Of a DNA stretch of 64,000 nt, positions 40,172 to 50,945 are shown in pieces. The stretch is from Spodoptera frugiperda (Eukaryota; Arthropoda; Insecta; Lepidoptera; Noctuidae): contig NC_064231.1 in assembly GCF_023101765.2 (NCBI RefSeq), positions 6,524,501 to 6,588,500 of the forward strand, in the 5' to 3' direction. The position numbers and the translations under genes were made by a program. Within the stretch, counting starts at the first letter, position 1; every line of letters begins with the position of its first letter. The notes under the pieces are model-generated. The model saw only the letters and a program-made list of their open reading frames with translations. It was not told where the DNA came from and did no database searches.

Positions 40172-43100
40172 CTACGGGTAGCCAATTTGGTCCATGCCGG
40201 TGTTCAAGCTGTAGTTTCGATACATTCCCGCTGCCGACAGTCTGTTCGTGAACGTCTGTCCCGCGGGGAAGAACACAGATGGCACTGAATAGTATCCTGT
40301 AAGAAAATAAAAATATTACATAAGAATTTTCACATTATACAGCTACAATTTTTAACTAGGGTATAAATACGCGATAGATACGACTGGGTAGTCCGCGTAT
40401 TTATACCCTAGTCCATACCAATCACAGGTGCCAAATATTGTATGCATAATCAAAGTTTATCCCATATCATACAGTAGCGGATAACACAATAAATTAAGAA
40501 AAAAATTGTTTGTCGGTATATGACATATAGCAGAATACACATTGTGTCTTGCGTAGATTTGCGTTCCGACATACAATGGGTTAAGTAAATATTATTTTAG
40601 GTAGATTGTGCATAATATATAGTATATATTATTATATGTATAGATCATGCACAATCTACATATTAATATAATAATAGAGTATATATTATATACTCTTCAA
40701 AAATACGCTATGTGAAACAAACTACAACAACTCGTGGCTATTTCTTGTAGGCTGAAAATCGTCAAGCCCTATCCTCCTACCAGTGTTCGGCATGCAAGAG
40801 GCGGTGATGGTAATCAGCGATCATCATAGCGAATTTAACCAAAAACATAAACACAACCACACAAAACCAGGAACAACAACTGTGGAATCTACAATAGAAC
40901 AAAACAGATCCATTGACGAAATTATATTCTGCTAAACATTTTACTTAATCCTATGAAACAAAAAAAAATAATTAAAGAAACTTAAACGAATGCAAGCTTG
41001 CCTAACAGTAATACTATAAATAGGTTTAACTTTAAAAAAAATCGAATTAGATATAAATGCTAATATTTCTCAAGATGTGCATACAATGCATGCAAAAGTG
41101 TTAAAAGCCTAATAATTTGATCAGGTACATTGTCACCAATTTTTAAACATTTGAGCGATCGGCCGCCGTGTTCAAAGAATAATTCCGAAACATTCCAGAT
41201 CTTTGCAATCCCTCAGAGAATGATTGCCTTAGAGGGAAATAGTCAGAGGTAACTGAATGCCAACCTAAAAAAAATAGAAAAAAAGAAAAACAAGATAAAA
41301 AGAGAAAGATAAAATCCTTTAAAAAATATCCAAATATTCCATTTGTTTACCACCTATGATCGCTGTAAATACATGTATTAAAAAAAATGCTACCTCGGAA
41401 TAGTTGTAGCTTAAAGTACTTGTAGCTCTTATTTTCATAAAACATAGCTAAGAGTCACTATGATGTATAAAGCTTTGGATTAAAATGAGCAGCACTCAAA
41501 TCCGTTAAGTCATTCAGGCTGGAGCTCTATGGCGCCACAGATCGAAAAAGAAATAGGTTAAAATTATAACACTTCGGAGGTAAGAAGGACGTACATAATG
41601 CATTATTTTCCCCAATCTATCAACGTAACGAATAGACTAACCTTTTATACCTTCGTCGGACATCAGTTCAATTTATTACGTAGAAACTTATAGAAAGTCA
41701 AAGCATTTATTTCAATTAATCCCAAATTAGGCACTTTTGAAACGTCAAATTGAATTATCCGCCAGTCTGTCTGTCAGTGAAGCTAGGTGCTCGTTCCAAA
41801 GTGTAGCTTCGAATGAAGAAGAACGAGCAAGAAACTTCGTACCTACATATTTTTATCAACTAGATACATATTTTTCAAATATTTTAACGTTTATCTTGAT
41901 TCCAATCAAAGTAACACACGAAATACATTTAATCTATTCATAAATACTCAGTGGTTAAATTTTATTATGTATATACTTTTTAATGAAATTGAACCGATTA
42001 ACAAAATGGTGTTTCTGATATTTCTTTAATTTTTTTAAAGATAATCAAATAAGCTTAAGCTACAAGTTTGTTTACCTGGGGGATACCATCCGTATTCATT
42101 GGAACTGGTTCTATAAAATGGATGTTGCTTACTCACTTGACACCCATAGCCGTTAAACCAATCTGTAACAAATAACCGAACAATAATTAAGTAAATTATC
42201 ACAGAAAATAACTACCGATAAAAGAATAAGTACTAACTAAACCCGCGCTGTTTCTCCTGATGGGTACATGTGTAACTATGTAAGTACCTGGATTTATTTT
42301 TTATAACCTGATTGTTAGGACTAGCATGTTCTTATTCATTAATATTATTTGATAGCTATCCCAAAAATCCTTTGGTTACCACTGCCTACCCTTTCGGAGA
42401 TAAAAAACCGTGACGTTGCATCGTTAGATCAATATTTTTTTTCTTTCCTAGGCAGTTTTCCAAATAACGAGAGGTTAATGGTGCCCCTAATTATGCAACA
42501 CAAATCATTTCTAAATCATTCGGTAAGACTTTCATATAAGTATTTCTGTAAAATACAAAATGCAGCATACAATATCAGAACAAAGTCTTGAAAACGAAGG
42601 AACTATTGAAAGTGTTCACTCATGTATAAAATACGGGATTCAAGAAGCATTTCGCTTCTATTATGTAAGTTAGCACGTGCTAGGGTTTACAATCTCCGGA
42701 TAGATGTGAAGATATATATTTTCATTGTAGCAAAATGAGAGTTGAAAGTAGAGAATGTTAATAAATTATTCCACGGCTGTAATCCCGGATAAGAAGTACT
42801 GCTGAAGCTACATTCGTTTATTCATTATTGATTAGGAAGGTACCCGCATTGTTTTTAACGAGTTTCGCCTAAAGGATCAATGACACTATTACTAAGTCTT
42901 TTTTCATCGCAAATAACAAGATACTTAAAATAATTTTATTGCGAAATCTTAAGGTATTATGAGTGGTACTTCTCTCGCCTTAGGCGAGGTGCGGGGGAGT
43001 GTTAGACTCTTGCTGACTAAAAACAATCCCATTGCTACTCCTGCTTTTTAAGCCGGAGCCCCTGTAAACCCGCTAGGTAGTCCGCAGCTCCGGATCAAGA

Positions 43101-45791
43101 AGTACTTTTACGTATAAGTAAACATTTACTTTTACATTCATATAGTACCGTATTTACAAATTCGATGTAGTTACAGATAAATCATGACCTAGATTAGTGC
43201 ATAGAATACCTAGATTTTCCCTAAACAAAACGCGAGTGATGCAATAGAAACAAAAAAGGTTGTTTATCCGCCAATAGCAGAAACAGAACTGTACAAAATT
43301 CGTATATACGAGTACCTATTATAATTTACTAGCTACTTCCGCGCGGTGTCACCCGCTCTGCTTGGTTTCTATTGGTCATAGCGTGATGTTTTATAGCCTA
43401 TAGCCTTCCTCGATAAATGCACTCCAACACAAAAATAATTTCAAATCGGACCAGTAGTTCCGGAGATTAACGCGTTTAAACAAACAAACAAACAAACAAA
43501 CTCTTCAGCTTTATAATATTAGTATAGATTGTTCCTAACGCGAACCTTATTTTTTTAACTTTTATATCCAATAAATATTATTTTTGCAGTTTACAAACTC
43601 AACGATTCTACTTTTGCCAACGGTCTAGTCCCTAGTCCTTATGTTTAGTGTTACCACTTCACCAATTACCGATAATTGTTTTAAATAAGAAGTTGTTCAA
43701 CAAAATATACATAAAATATATTTGTATGTAAATGTAGGGTCTGCGTTTGAATGAGTAGTGCGTAACGCTTGCGACAGAGTGACGACAAAACGTCCGCATC
43801 ATCACGTATCATACGCCGGCGCCTCACTGTCGGGACCGTCCTTGTGAAAACAATTGTTCTTCTGTAGTAGCGAATGGCAAATATCACGATGATTGTGCAA
43901 TTGTTCACAATATTAATATATTACTGTTCAATAATATACTTAAATAACTCTGCACCTATGTCATTTACCTGAAAAGACTCAAAACACTAAGGACCTAATT
44001 ATACTTATACGTTTGATTATGTTCTTAGAATTATGTAAATTCAAAATTCCAGTTAAACAAGTTAGTTAGAGTTGCAATCAGGTAGAAAAATTTAGTTTCC
44101 CCGATGAAGCTAATTAATATTAAAGTTCTATTTCACGGTGTTACATCAATAATAAATAAAATCGAAATAAAATCAGGCTCTAAGTCGCCGCGTCTGCGCA
44201 CGCTGCTCATAATGAAGAGTCCCTCTGTGATTCGAAACTAGTAGAGCTTTTCTTCATTAATTTACGTGAGTAAACCGTAATTTTTAGTTAATTTACTATG
44301 TCTCACGATTGTTATTACAAAAATATACATCTACATTGTAATTTTCTCAAACTTCGCTAAGTCTATTTAGTCCATACGACCGGATGGCGTTATGGGCATA
44401 GTTAGTTCTCTCATACATAACTTGGTTATATGAACCATATACCATATTCCGTCCGGCCCCTCACTTGGTACGACAAGCATTTATGTTGTTATTGTACACT
44501 AAGTGCGCGTTTGTCCCTGGCCTAGTCCAGAAATCCGGACCCAAGGTTAGTTAGAGGCCAACTGACTAAAGATTTTTCTGACGAACAATTTGCTCGTTCA
44601 AAAAAAGACGTCGTAGTTACATAAGTTCAATAAACATGGCTTATCATTAAGTTTAGTCTCAATGTTGTGAATTTTTATATTTTGTTGCATGGGATTGTTT
44701 TGTAGAAAAAATTAAATATTTAGTTATTTTGTTTATGTTTTGGATCTCTATCTACCAAACTTTATGTTACTGGTAGTTGATAAAGCGACATGAAAGATGT
44801 CTTTAAAATAGGTTTATGCTTTTCTATTGGATGATAATATAATAAATAATTATAATTCTTTCAGAAATTCACAAGACCAACATTTACACGAGTCTTAAAT
44901 AAACTTGACATTTTTCTATTTTCATCATGCTCATTTGAATATTTAGATGAAAAGTTTTTCCCTTATTATTTATATTTATACCTATCAGTGGCCACGAAAC
45001 TGAAATTACTTGGTAAACTTGGATCGAGTGCTGAATGAAATTTTATTTGATAAACCCTGTTTTCGAAAACTTTTTGATGAATTTAATTATAAGTAATTCA
45101 AAGAAATAGGACGCTTCACCGCGCCGCCGTCCAAATTATTTTTCGATAGGTCATATTTTGACAAGTTCTAGGAAAAAAATATTGAAAATAGAAGTTTAAT
45201 ATGTTCACAGATGGAAAATAAACTATGAAAGTCAATATAGAAGTCATCTCCGAATTCCCAATTAACGGCTACCATCTAGACTCAGATGGATAAGCATTCA
45301 TAACGAGCAGCAATCAACTGGAAAATCGCATAATTGGTCAAATCAAAATTTCCCACTCATCTTAGCTACCTTTAATATGTTATCCCAGTTGATTATTTAG
45401 GATCGTAAATATTAGAAGAACCAATTAAAGAAAATAATAGAAATTTTTAAATAGGCTATAATCTCAAAGGATGGTGGGCCTACAATTCCTACAAACAAAT
45501 TTCGACGTACAAATGTAAGCTACATACATATAATAATCTGGACCTGGATAATTATAATAATAAATTACATAGGCTGATAAACTTACGAGGATGTTCAAAT
45601 CTTTTTGGGAGATTGCAGGTGGTAAACAGGTCAGAAGTCTTTACATTTCGCTTAGCGATTTCTTCCTTGGCGGATTGTTTGTCAGTGCACGTTGCAGAAC
45701 AGAATCCGGGCTGAGAGCCTGGTTGAGCAGGAACAGGAAGGCTTGGATCTTGCGGCTGGTCTGGCTGGCCTCCCTGCTGTCCTTCAGCCAT
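40172..45791 (-). CDS. Pierce1: PIERCE1 (C9orf116)-like ciliary microtubule inner protein, complete, three exons
   Basis: Exons on the minus strand: 45791-45587 (ATG at 45791, 68 codons plus one base, donor GTAAGT), 42162-42076, and 40296-40172 (stop TAG). Phases match at both junctions and the product is 138 aa; the human protein is about the same length. The N-terminus is a low-complexity Pro/Gln stretch (MAEGQQGGQPDQPQD). The conserved family core follows: TSDLFTTCNLPKRFEHP, then HWFNGYG across the first junction, then FYRTSSNEYGWYPPGYYSVP across the second, then FFPAGQTFTNRLSAAGMYRN. This parallels the human TSDYYRV, RFNNPGWFRGY, VYRTSNQVYG and AAGGMFRN blocks. PIERCE1 is known as a microtubule inner protein of axonemal doublets that helps hold outer dynein arms. 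In a moth it should act in sperm flagella and possibly sensory cilia (inference). The introns (3.4 and 1.8 kb) hold repeats. Confidence 0.9.
40355..40412. repeat. Perfect 19-bp hairpin in PIERCE1 intron 2
   Basis: ACTAGGGTATAAATACGCG (40355-40373) is repeated exactly in inverted form at 40394-40412 around a 20-nt loop. It starts 59 bp from the last exon. No identity assigned; it could be a MITE core or a structured intron RNA. Confidence 0.7.
40601..40659. repeat. Second hairpin in PIERCE1 intron 2
   Basis: GTAGATTGTGCAT (40601-40613) pairs perfectly with ATGCACAATCTAC (40647-40659) around an AT-rich loop. The flanks are also partly self-complementary. Confidence 0.6.
41700..41900 (+). repeat. 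Dispersed repeat, copy 2, in PIERCE1 intron 2
   Basis: Contains AGGCACTTTTGAAACGTCAA, GTCTGTCTGTCAGTGAAGCT, TCGTTCCAAAGTGTAGCTTC and GAAGAAGAACGAGCAAGAAA, matching the reverse complement of 12660-12900. Family not identified. Confidence 0.55.
42960..43105 (-). repeat. Moth SINE-like repeat, third copy, in PIERCE1 intron 1
   Basis: The reverse complement carries AGCAGGAGTAGCAATGGGAT and TTTTTAGTCAGCAAGAGTCT then ACACTCCC, the same core as the other two copies. Confidence 0.55.
43329..43528 (-). mobile_element. Short Helitron-like element in PIERCE1 intron 1
   Basis: In its own sense it starts TCTATACTAATATTATAAAG and ends with CGCGGAAGTAGCTAG before T, after a CCGCG-rich hairpin. It carries a (GTTT)n stretch. 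About 200 bp. Same family as 57923-58086. Confidence 0.65.
44165..44290 (+). repeat. Probable dispersed moth repeat fragment
   Basis: GC-richer than its surroundings, with AATGAAGAGTCCCTCTGTGA and TTAATTTACGTGAGTAAACC, which I recall from other lepidopteran non-coding DNA. No second copy is in the window. It lies in PIERCE1 intron 1. Confidence 0.35.
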
Positions 45792-45903
45792 TTTCCCCTC
45801 AAACTTTCCAAGTGTAAAGAACTCGTCTCAATATCACTCAATCTCAAAGCAAGTATCGTATTTAATTTCGCAAGAATCGGACGATTGATCCACAAACAAT
45901 GGC

Positions 45904-45917
45904 GTTGTCGTGACAAC
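45904..45917. promoter_or_regulatory. Second, palindromic X-box-like site
   Basis: GTTGTCGTGACAAC is a perfect 14-bp palindrome. It matches the X-box consensus except at position 6 of the left half-site (counted on the conserved C pair) and its symmetric partner. It sits 12 bp from the better X-box at 45930-45943, so the two form a close pair upstream of PIERCE1. Confidence 0.4.
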
Positions 45918-45929
45918 TTGACTGATTTG

Positions 45930-45943
45930 TTTACCCTGGCAAC
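45930..45943 (-). promoter_or_regulatory. X-box-like RFX site upstream of PIERCE1
   Basis: The plus-strand 14-mer TTTACCCTGGCAAC matches the RFX X-box consensus GTNRCCNNRGYAAC at every defined position except the first. It lies about 140 bp upstream of the PIERCE1 ATG, the usual place for X-boxes in ciliary genes. The motif is near-symmetric, so it could serve either divergent gene. It is read by eye and untested. Confidence 0.6.
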
Positions 45944-46027
45944 GTTATTACATTGTTATTCGAAAAGTATCGAATATTGAGAATTGAGAAAAATGTTTTT
46001 GCCATTAAAATATTTACCAATGGTTTA

Positions 46028-46356
46028 GGGTGTTTTTCTACCAGAGATATGCTATGCTATGTTGCTATGGATACGTTTTGCTTCCACCAAACTTATTCAT
46101 TGGTACACATAGTTTAGCACTAGTTTATAAGATGCGTGCTATGGATGGCTTCTCTGCTATCGTTACATCGCATACTCGAGCTGCGCATCTTCCTCGCACA
46201 GCTACTTTGCGGCCGCGCATCTTCACACCACATATTATTCGCACAGCTTTTTAGTATCTGTCACATACTTAGTGGAAACAATCACATAATTTCACAGCTT
46301 AGCTATTACATCTTCGTAGCATAGCCACATAGCACATTTCTGGTGGAAAAGCACCC
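46028..46356. mobile_element. PIF/Harbinger-like MITE in the PIERCE1-TBC1D30 spacer
   Basis: 329 bp with inverted ends of about 30 bp: GGGTGTTTTTCTACCAGAGA at the left and, reverse-complemented, GGGTGCTTTTCCACCAGAAA at the right. It is flanked by TTA on both sides (46025-46027, 46357-46359). A TWA target and G-rich ends fit PIF/Harbinger. No transposase. It may carry regulatory sites but none is recognised. Confidence 0.75.
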
Positions 46357-46738
46357 TTAAGCTAATATTTGGGTTAATTTTAAAATAATACTAGTTAGTT
46401 AGTAGTAAAAGAAGTATTTTGCGTGGTTATGATGATTGCACAATGCTTATGGTAATATTAAAATTCAAGGATCGCCGTGCAATAATTAAGTTGGGCTTCA
46501 AAAAACAAGTAGCCTTATCAGTACTCCATACTTAAAATATAAAGATCATCGTATACAAGAAGGAATAGTTTATTATTTTTTTTTAGCAGTAAACTGCATT
46601 TCACTGATAGCAAAGAGCTTTTATAATAAAAAGGATTAACTTCGTAAGTTTTCCTTAGAGTTTAGAGAGTAGAGAGAGATGCAAAACCACATTAAAGAAG
46701 TAATTGTTTCTTTACCTGACTATTTGCTTTATTGAAAT

Positions 46739-47537
46739 TTTAGGAGCTAGGTAGGAGAGCCTAGTGTCCTAATAGTTAGGGTTTCTTCTTAGATAGTTGT
46801 TAATAAAACTCCGGCGAGAGATGAGTCAAGAATGTTCGATTTATTCCAGAACAACGCTTTTTATACTAATATTTACATATGTACAACAATATGTATATTT
46901 TGACCAATGGCGACGCGCCGGGGATCGCGAGACGCGCGGGGCGCGCAGCGCGCCTTTTGCACACGGCACTCTCGCTGGCGTGCCTATAAATATTGTGTCG
47001 ACCGCGTCCCGCGCCCTTTTGCCGCGCGCCGTCGTCGAGTGAAGATCGAAGATGAAGAACACACGTCGCGCGTCGGGTGCAGGTGCGCCGCCTCCGTCCT
47101 CGGGCTCCGCTGCCGCTTCGTGCTTGCATGCGCGCCGCCTCCGTCGCCGGGCTCCGCTGGCGCTTCATGCTTGCGTGCGCGCCGCTTCCTTCGAAGCGAC
47201 CACGCACGGCACGGTGTTGTGATAACAGTGCTAGTGCCGCTGCGATGTTTTGTAAAACTGTCTTTTTCAAGACAATGCTTTTCCCCGTTTCTTGCTAACA
47301 GAGAGTCAAACGTCGCTTGGTAATTGGTATTGCTTGAGGTATGTGGTAACTGGTTAAGGTATGTGGTTGGTAACTGAGGTAAGTATATGATTGGTAATTG
47401 GTAAGGTAAGTATATAAGGTTTGGTATTAAGGTATGTAAGGTTTGGTATTAAGGTATATGAGGTTTGGTATTAAGGTATATAAGGTTTGTAAGGTAATGG
47501 GTATGAAGTAGGTATGTAGCCGTGCGGTGCGGCTACA
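46739..47537 (-). repeat. 3' LTR of the gypsy element
   Basis: 799 bp and same length as the other LTR. In element sense it starts TGTAGCCGCACCGC and ends CTCCTAAA, so the usual terminal CA is missing. It contains a GC- and CpG-rich central block and, at about 47410-47495, three to four copies of a 22-bp unit (GGTTTGGTATTAAGGTATRT plus AA). The integrase stop codon lies 5 bp inside this LTR. Confidence 0.93.
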
Positions 47538-49007
47538 GTACTCCCCCCCGAGCGAAGCGTACTGGGGTCTTGACGACTCTGCCTGTCCGCGTTCTTCTTA
47601 CGTCGCTGGTAGGTAGACAGGGTTGATCTTGAGTAGCAACTGGGGGTGTCGCACAGTGGTCTGAGTGATCGTAGTTCGTGATGTAGGCTGGCTTCAGACG
47701 CTCGATTGACACGTTAGTAGTACCTTTAGGTGTACTGAGTGTGAAGTACTTCTCAGTTCTTCTCGTGACTAGGTATGGACCTTTGTACGGACGTTGCAGT
47801 GGTTTACGTACTGCGTCTTCACGTACAAATACGTGGCTGCAAGTTTGTAGATCTTGATGCACGAAGATGTTCTGCCGATTAGCGTGCGACTGATAAGTGG
47901 GCGTTAGACTTGTGATAACTCGATGTAGGTCTGTCACATAGTCGTTATCCATCTTCGTGTTAGGCGACGGTGAGATGAAATCGCCGGGTAGCCTTAGAGC
48001 TTGTCCGTAGGTGAGCTGCGCGGCACTAGTGTTAGTGTCAGTGCGCGTGGCGGCTCGTAGTCCCAGTAGCACAGTAGGTAACTCGACTAGCCACTTATTG
48101 TTGTCAGCGAGTCGAGTCATGAGCGCAGCTTTGAGCGTACGATGCCAGCGTTCCACGATCCCGTTACTCTGCGGGTGGTAGGCAGTAGTCCGGGTTCGTT
48201 CCACTCCCAGTAGCTGAGCGAGATTTTTAAACAGACCGCTCTCGAACTGTCGTCCTTGGTCGGTAGTGACTTTGATAGGACAACCAAAGCGTACAATCCA
48301 GGTCTCGTACAGTTTCCTTGCGACGACTTCGGCTGATATCTCACGCAGGGGAACGGCTTCTGCCCAGCGTGTGCAGCGATCGATCATCGTAAGTAGGTAT
48401 CGATGGCCGCTCGAAGAAGTAGGCAAAGGTCCGACGATGTCGATGTGTACGTGTTCGAATCGCTCGCTGGGCGGGAATGGTGTGACGTCGCTGTGCGTAT
48501 GTCGATGTATCTTTGATTGTTGACAGTCGACACACGACTTTGCCCATTCACCAATGTCGATGTTCATAGACGGCCAGAAGTATCGTTGTTGCATTAGTTT
48601 GCGTGTAGTACGGATACCAGGATGACTTGTATTGTGCACGGCGTTGAATGCGATGCGACGAAAGTCAACTGGTAGGTATGGACGAATATGAGGCGTCGAT
48701 ACTTCGCAGTAAATAAGTTTGTTTGAAGTAGGTATAGCGATTTTCTTCAGTTGAATATTTGTTGGTTTTGATAAGTTGAGAATATTGCTGTCCTTTTCTT
48801 GCGCTTGAGACAGTAGATCGTAGTCTATCGGCGATGGCAAGTCGATCGTTTCGACGCGAGACAGTGCGTCGGCGACCACGTTGCTCGCGCCGCTCACGTG
48901 ACGTAGGTCGGTCGTGAACTCGCTTATGAACAACAGCTGACGCGTGCGTCGTTGCGTGTCGTTGTCCGACCGTGGCTTGCGTATAGCGTAGGTAAGCGGC
49001 TTGTGAT
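47533..49007 (-). pseudogene. pol: Pol part 2: RNase H end and integrase
   Basis: The continuation of pol beyond the MITE, open to its stop at 47533-47535, just inside the 3' LTR. It has the RNase H/tether block (VSGASNVVADALSRVE), an HHCC zinc-binding domain (HNTSHPG then CVDCQQSK) and the integrase DDE core (DIVGPLP, TTDQGRQFESGLF, YHPQSNGIVERWHR). The C-terminal part (KPLQRPYKGPYLVTRR) resembles the usual gypsy integrase tail. It cannot be translated with part 1 because the insertion (252 bp plus 8-bp duplication) breaks the frame. Confidence 0.85.
47538..47550 (-). other. Polypurine tract of the gypsy element
   Basis: In element sense CGGGGGGGAG followed by TAC, directly before the 3' LTR: the usual position for the plus-strand primer. 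Confidence 0.65.
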
Positions 49008-49259
49008 TAGGGTTCCCAACTATACTGTTAAAAACAGTATTATACTGTTTTTCACTAAATTATACTTTTTACTGTTGAACAATAATAAAGTATACAAAAT
49101 ACTGTTTTCAAAATGCTTAACACTACACAGTGTTAAATGTTAGACGCTCACACATATTTAAAAAAAAAAAAAAATACTGTTAATTTTTCTAAAATACTGT
49201 TTACTTTCCTTCTCAGACCTAAATATACTTTATTTCTTGTAAAAAAGTTGGCAACCCTA
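49008..49259. mobile_element. Non-autonomous hAT-like MITE inserted in pol
   Basis: 252 bp, AT-rich, with inverted ends TAGGGTTCCCAAC and GTTGGCAACCCTA (one mismatch). It is flanked by a perfect 8-bp duplication CTTGTGAT (49000-49007 and 49260-49267). Ends starting TAGGG and 8-bp duplications are typical of the hAT superfamily. No coding capacity. The pol motif is continuous across one copy of the duplication, so the insertion came after the retrotransposon. Confidence 0.9.
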
Positions 49260-50945
49260 CTTGTGATCGGTGTAAACAATGAGTTCTCTTCCTTCGAACA
49301 TTTTTCTAAAATGTTTGATTGCCATGTAGATCGATAATAATTCTCGGTCGAACGTACTATAACGTTGTTGTGTTTCTGAGAATTTCTTCGAGAAGTAGCC
49401 GAGAGGTACCCATTTGTTGTTTACAAGTTGTTGTAGGACAGCTCCCGCGCAGGTGTTTGATGCGTCACACATTAGCGATATTGGTTGAGTGGGTGACGGT
49501 GATGGGTGAGCGAGTAAGGCCGCGTTTTGTATGCTAGCTTTACACAACTCGAATGCTTGAAGTGCTTCGTTATTCCACTCGATTTTTGTCTTGTCGCGTT
49601 TCTTGGAATTATGTAGGAACGCGTTCAGCGGCGCTTGTATGCGGGCCGCGTTAGGTACGCTATCGCGGTAAAAGTTTACCATGCCGAGGAATCGACGTAG
49701 ATCGGCGATTGTTTCGGGCTTGGGGTAGCTAGTGATGGCGTTGACCTTTTCGAGTGGCGGTTCGATTCCTTCGCTCGACACTTGGTATCCCAGGAACTTT
49801 ACTTTTTCTTTACCGAAGACGCATTTTGACGGGTTTACGGTAATACCGTAGTCGTTAAATCGCCGTAGTACCTCATGTAGATCTTCGATGTGTCGTGCGT
49901 TGTTCTCGGACGCGATGATGACGTCATCGATAAACGGGAATGCGTAGTCTAATCCGTTGAGTACTTGATGTATGAACCGCTGGAATGTTTGTCCCGCGTT
50001 TTTTAGGCCTGGACACATTCGGGGAAATTCGAACAAGCCAAACGGAGTTGTAATGGCTGTTTTCTCGATGTCCGGTTCGTACACGGGTAGTTGTTGGTAC
50101 GCACGATTAAGATCGAGAGTGGTGAATATTTTCTTGCCGTGTAGTAGGTACGTGAAATCTTTGAGGCGAGGTACTGGGTAGCGGTCGGGTTTAGTTACGT
50201 CGTTGAGTCTTCGGTAATCGCCGCATACTCGTATGTCGCCGTTCTTCTTCGGGACGACGTGTAGTGGGCTGGACCAGGGACTTTTGCTTGGACGGCATAA
50301 TCCCTGCTGCATCATTATTTCGAATTCCCGTTTCACGGCCAGGTATCGGTGTGGGGGTAGTGGCCGGGTTTTACAATGTACGGGTGGGCCGGTGGTTTCG
50401 ATGTGATGTTCCACACGGTGCTTTGGGATATCCTTCATGCACGACGGTCTAAGGATGTCGGGGTATTTACTGAGTATTTCGTGATACGGTTCCTCGACGT
50501 CTATGCTTCTTACAGTAGGCTCGGCGGAATATGAGATCGGCGCTTTGACGGAGAGGTTAGTGACCTTGTCGACAAGACATCGACCGGCTATGTCGACGAG
50601 TAGTTGATGGTGGCGTAGGAAGTCGGCGCCGATGATTGGCTTGCTGACTTCTGCGACGATGAATTTCCAGCTGTAAGGTCTCCGTAGGTTTAGGTCCAAC
50701 TGAAGTGTCTTTTCGCCGTAGGTAGGGATGACTGTGTTGTTCGCGGCGTATAAACAAAAGTCAGTTGGAGATATCTTCACGCCTTTTCTTTTGGGGATGA
50801 CAGAGACGTTAGCTCCGGTATCAATTAAAAATGACAGACGTGAGTTTCTGTCTGTTATAAATAGGCGGTATGACGTAGTAGTTGCGCCGGTTCCCGCCGC
50901 ATCCAACGCAGCTTTTAGTTTTCCGGACGGGCGTTTTCTTGGAAA
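49260..50945 (-). pseudogene. pol: Pol part 1: protease, reverse transcriptase, RNase H (interrupted)
   Basis: The frame opens at 50945, 28 nt before the end of gag and in its -1 frame, so it is probably reached by ribosomal frameshifting. Protease: FLIDTGANVSVIP and IIGADFL. RT: WSSPLHVVPKKNGDIRVCGDYRRLN, FTTLDLNRAYQQLPV, and the catalytic box FIDDV in place of the common YxDD. RNase H: MCDASNTCAGAVLQQ and the terminal TDHK. The frame is cut at 49259 by a MITE insertion. The RT box reads RMCPGLKNAGQTFQRF; the residue before GL is usually Phe, so CP may be a mutation. Confidence 0.85.

Noticed and set aside
43480..43502. CRISPR-like or satellite array (CAAA repeats)
   Set aside because: A simple (CAAA)n stretch that belongs to the short Helitron-like element.
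45591..45980. 129-codon plus-strand frame over PIERCE1 exon 1
   Set aside because: It is antisense to the conserved PIERCE1 exon and has no homology of its own.
46797..47323. Several overlapping Arg/Ala-rich open frames on both strands, repeated at 51904-52430
   Set aside because: They lie in the GC-rich block of the two LTRs and have no family resemblance. CpG-rich DNA lacks stop codons by composition.
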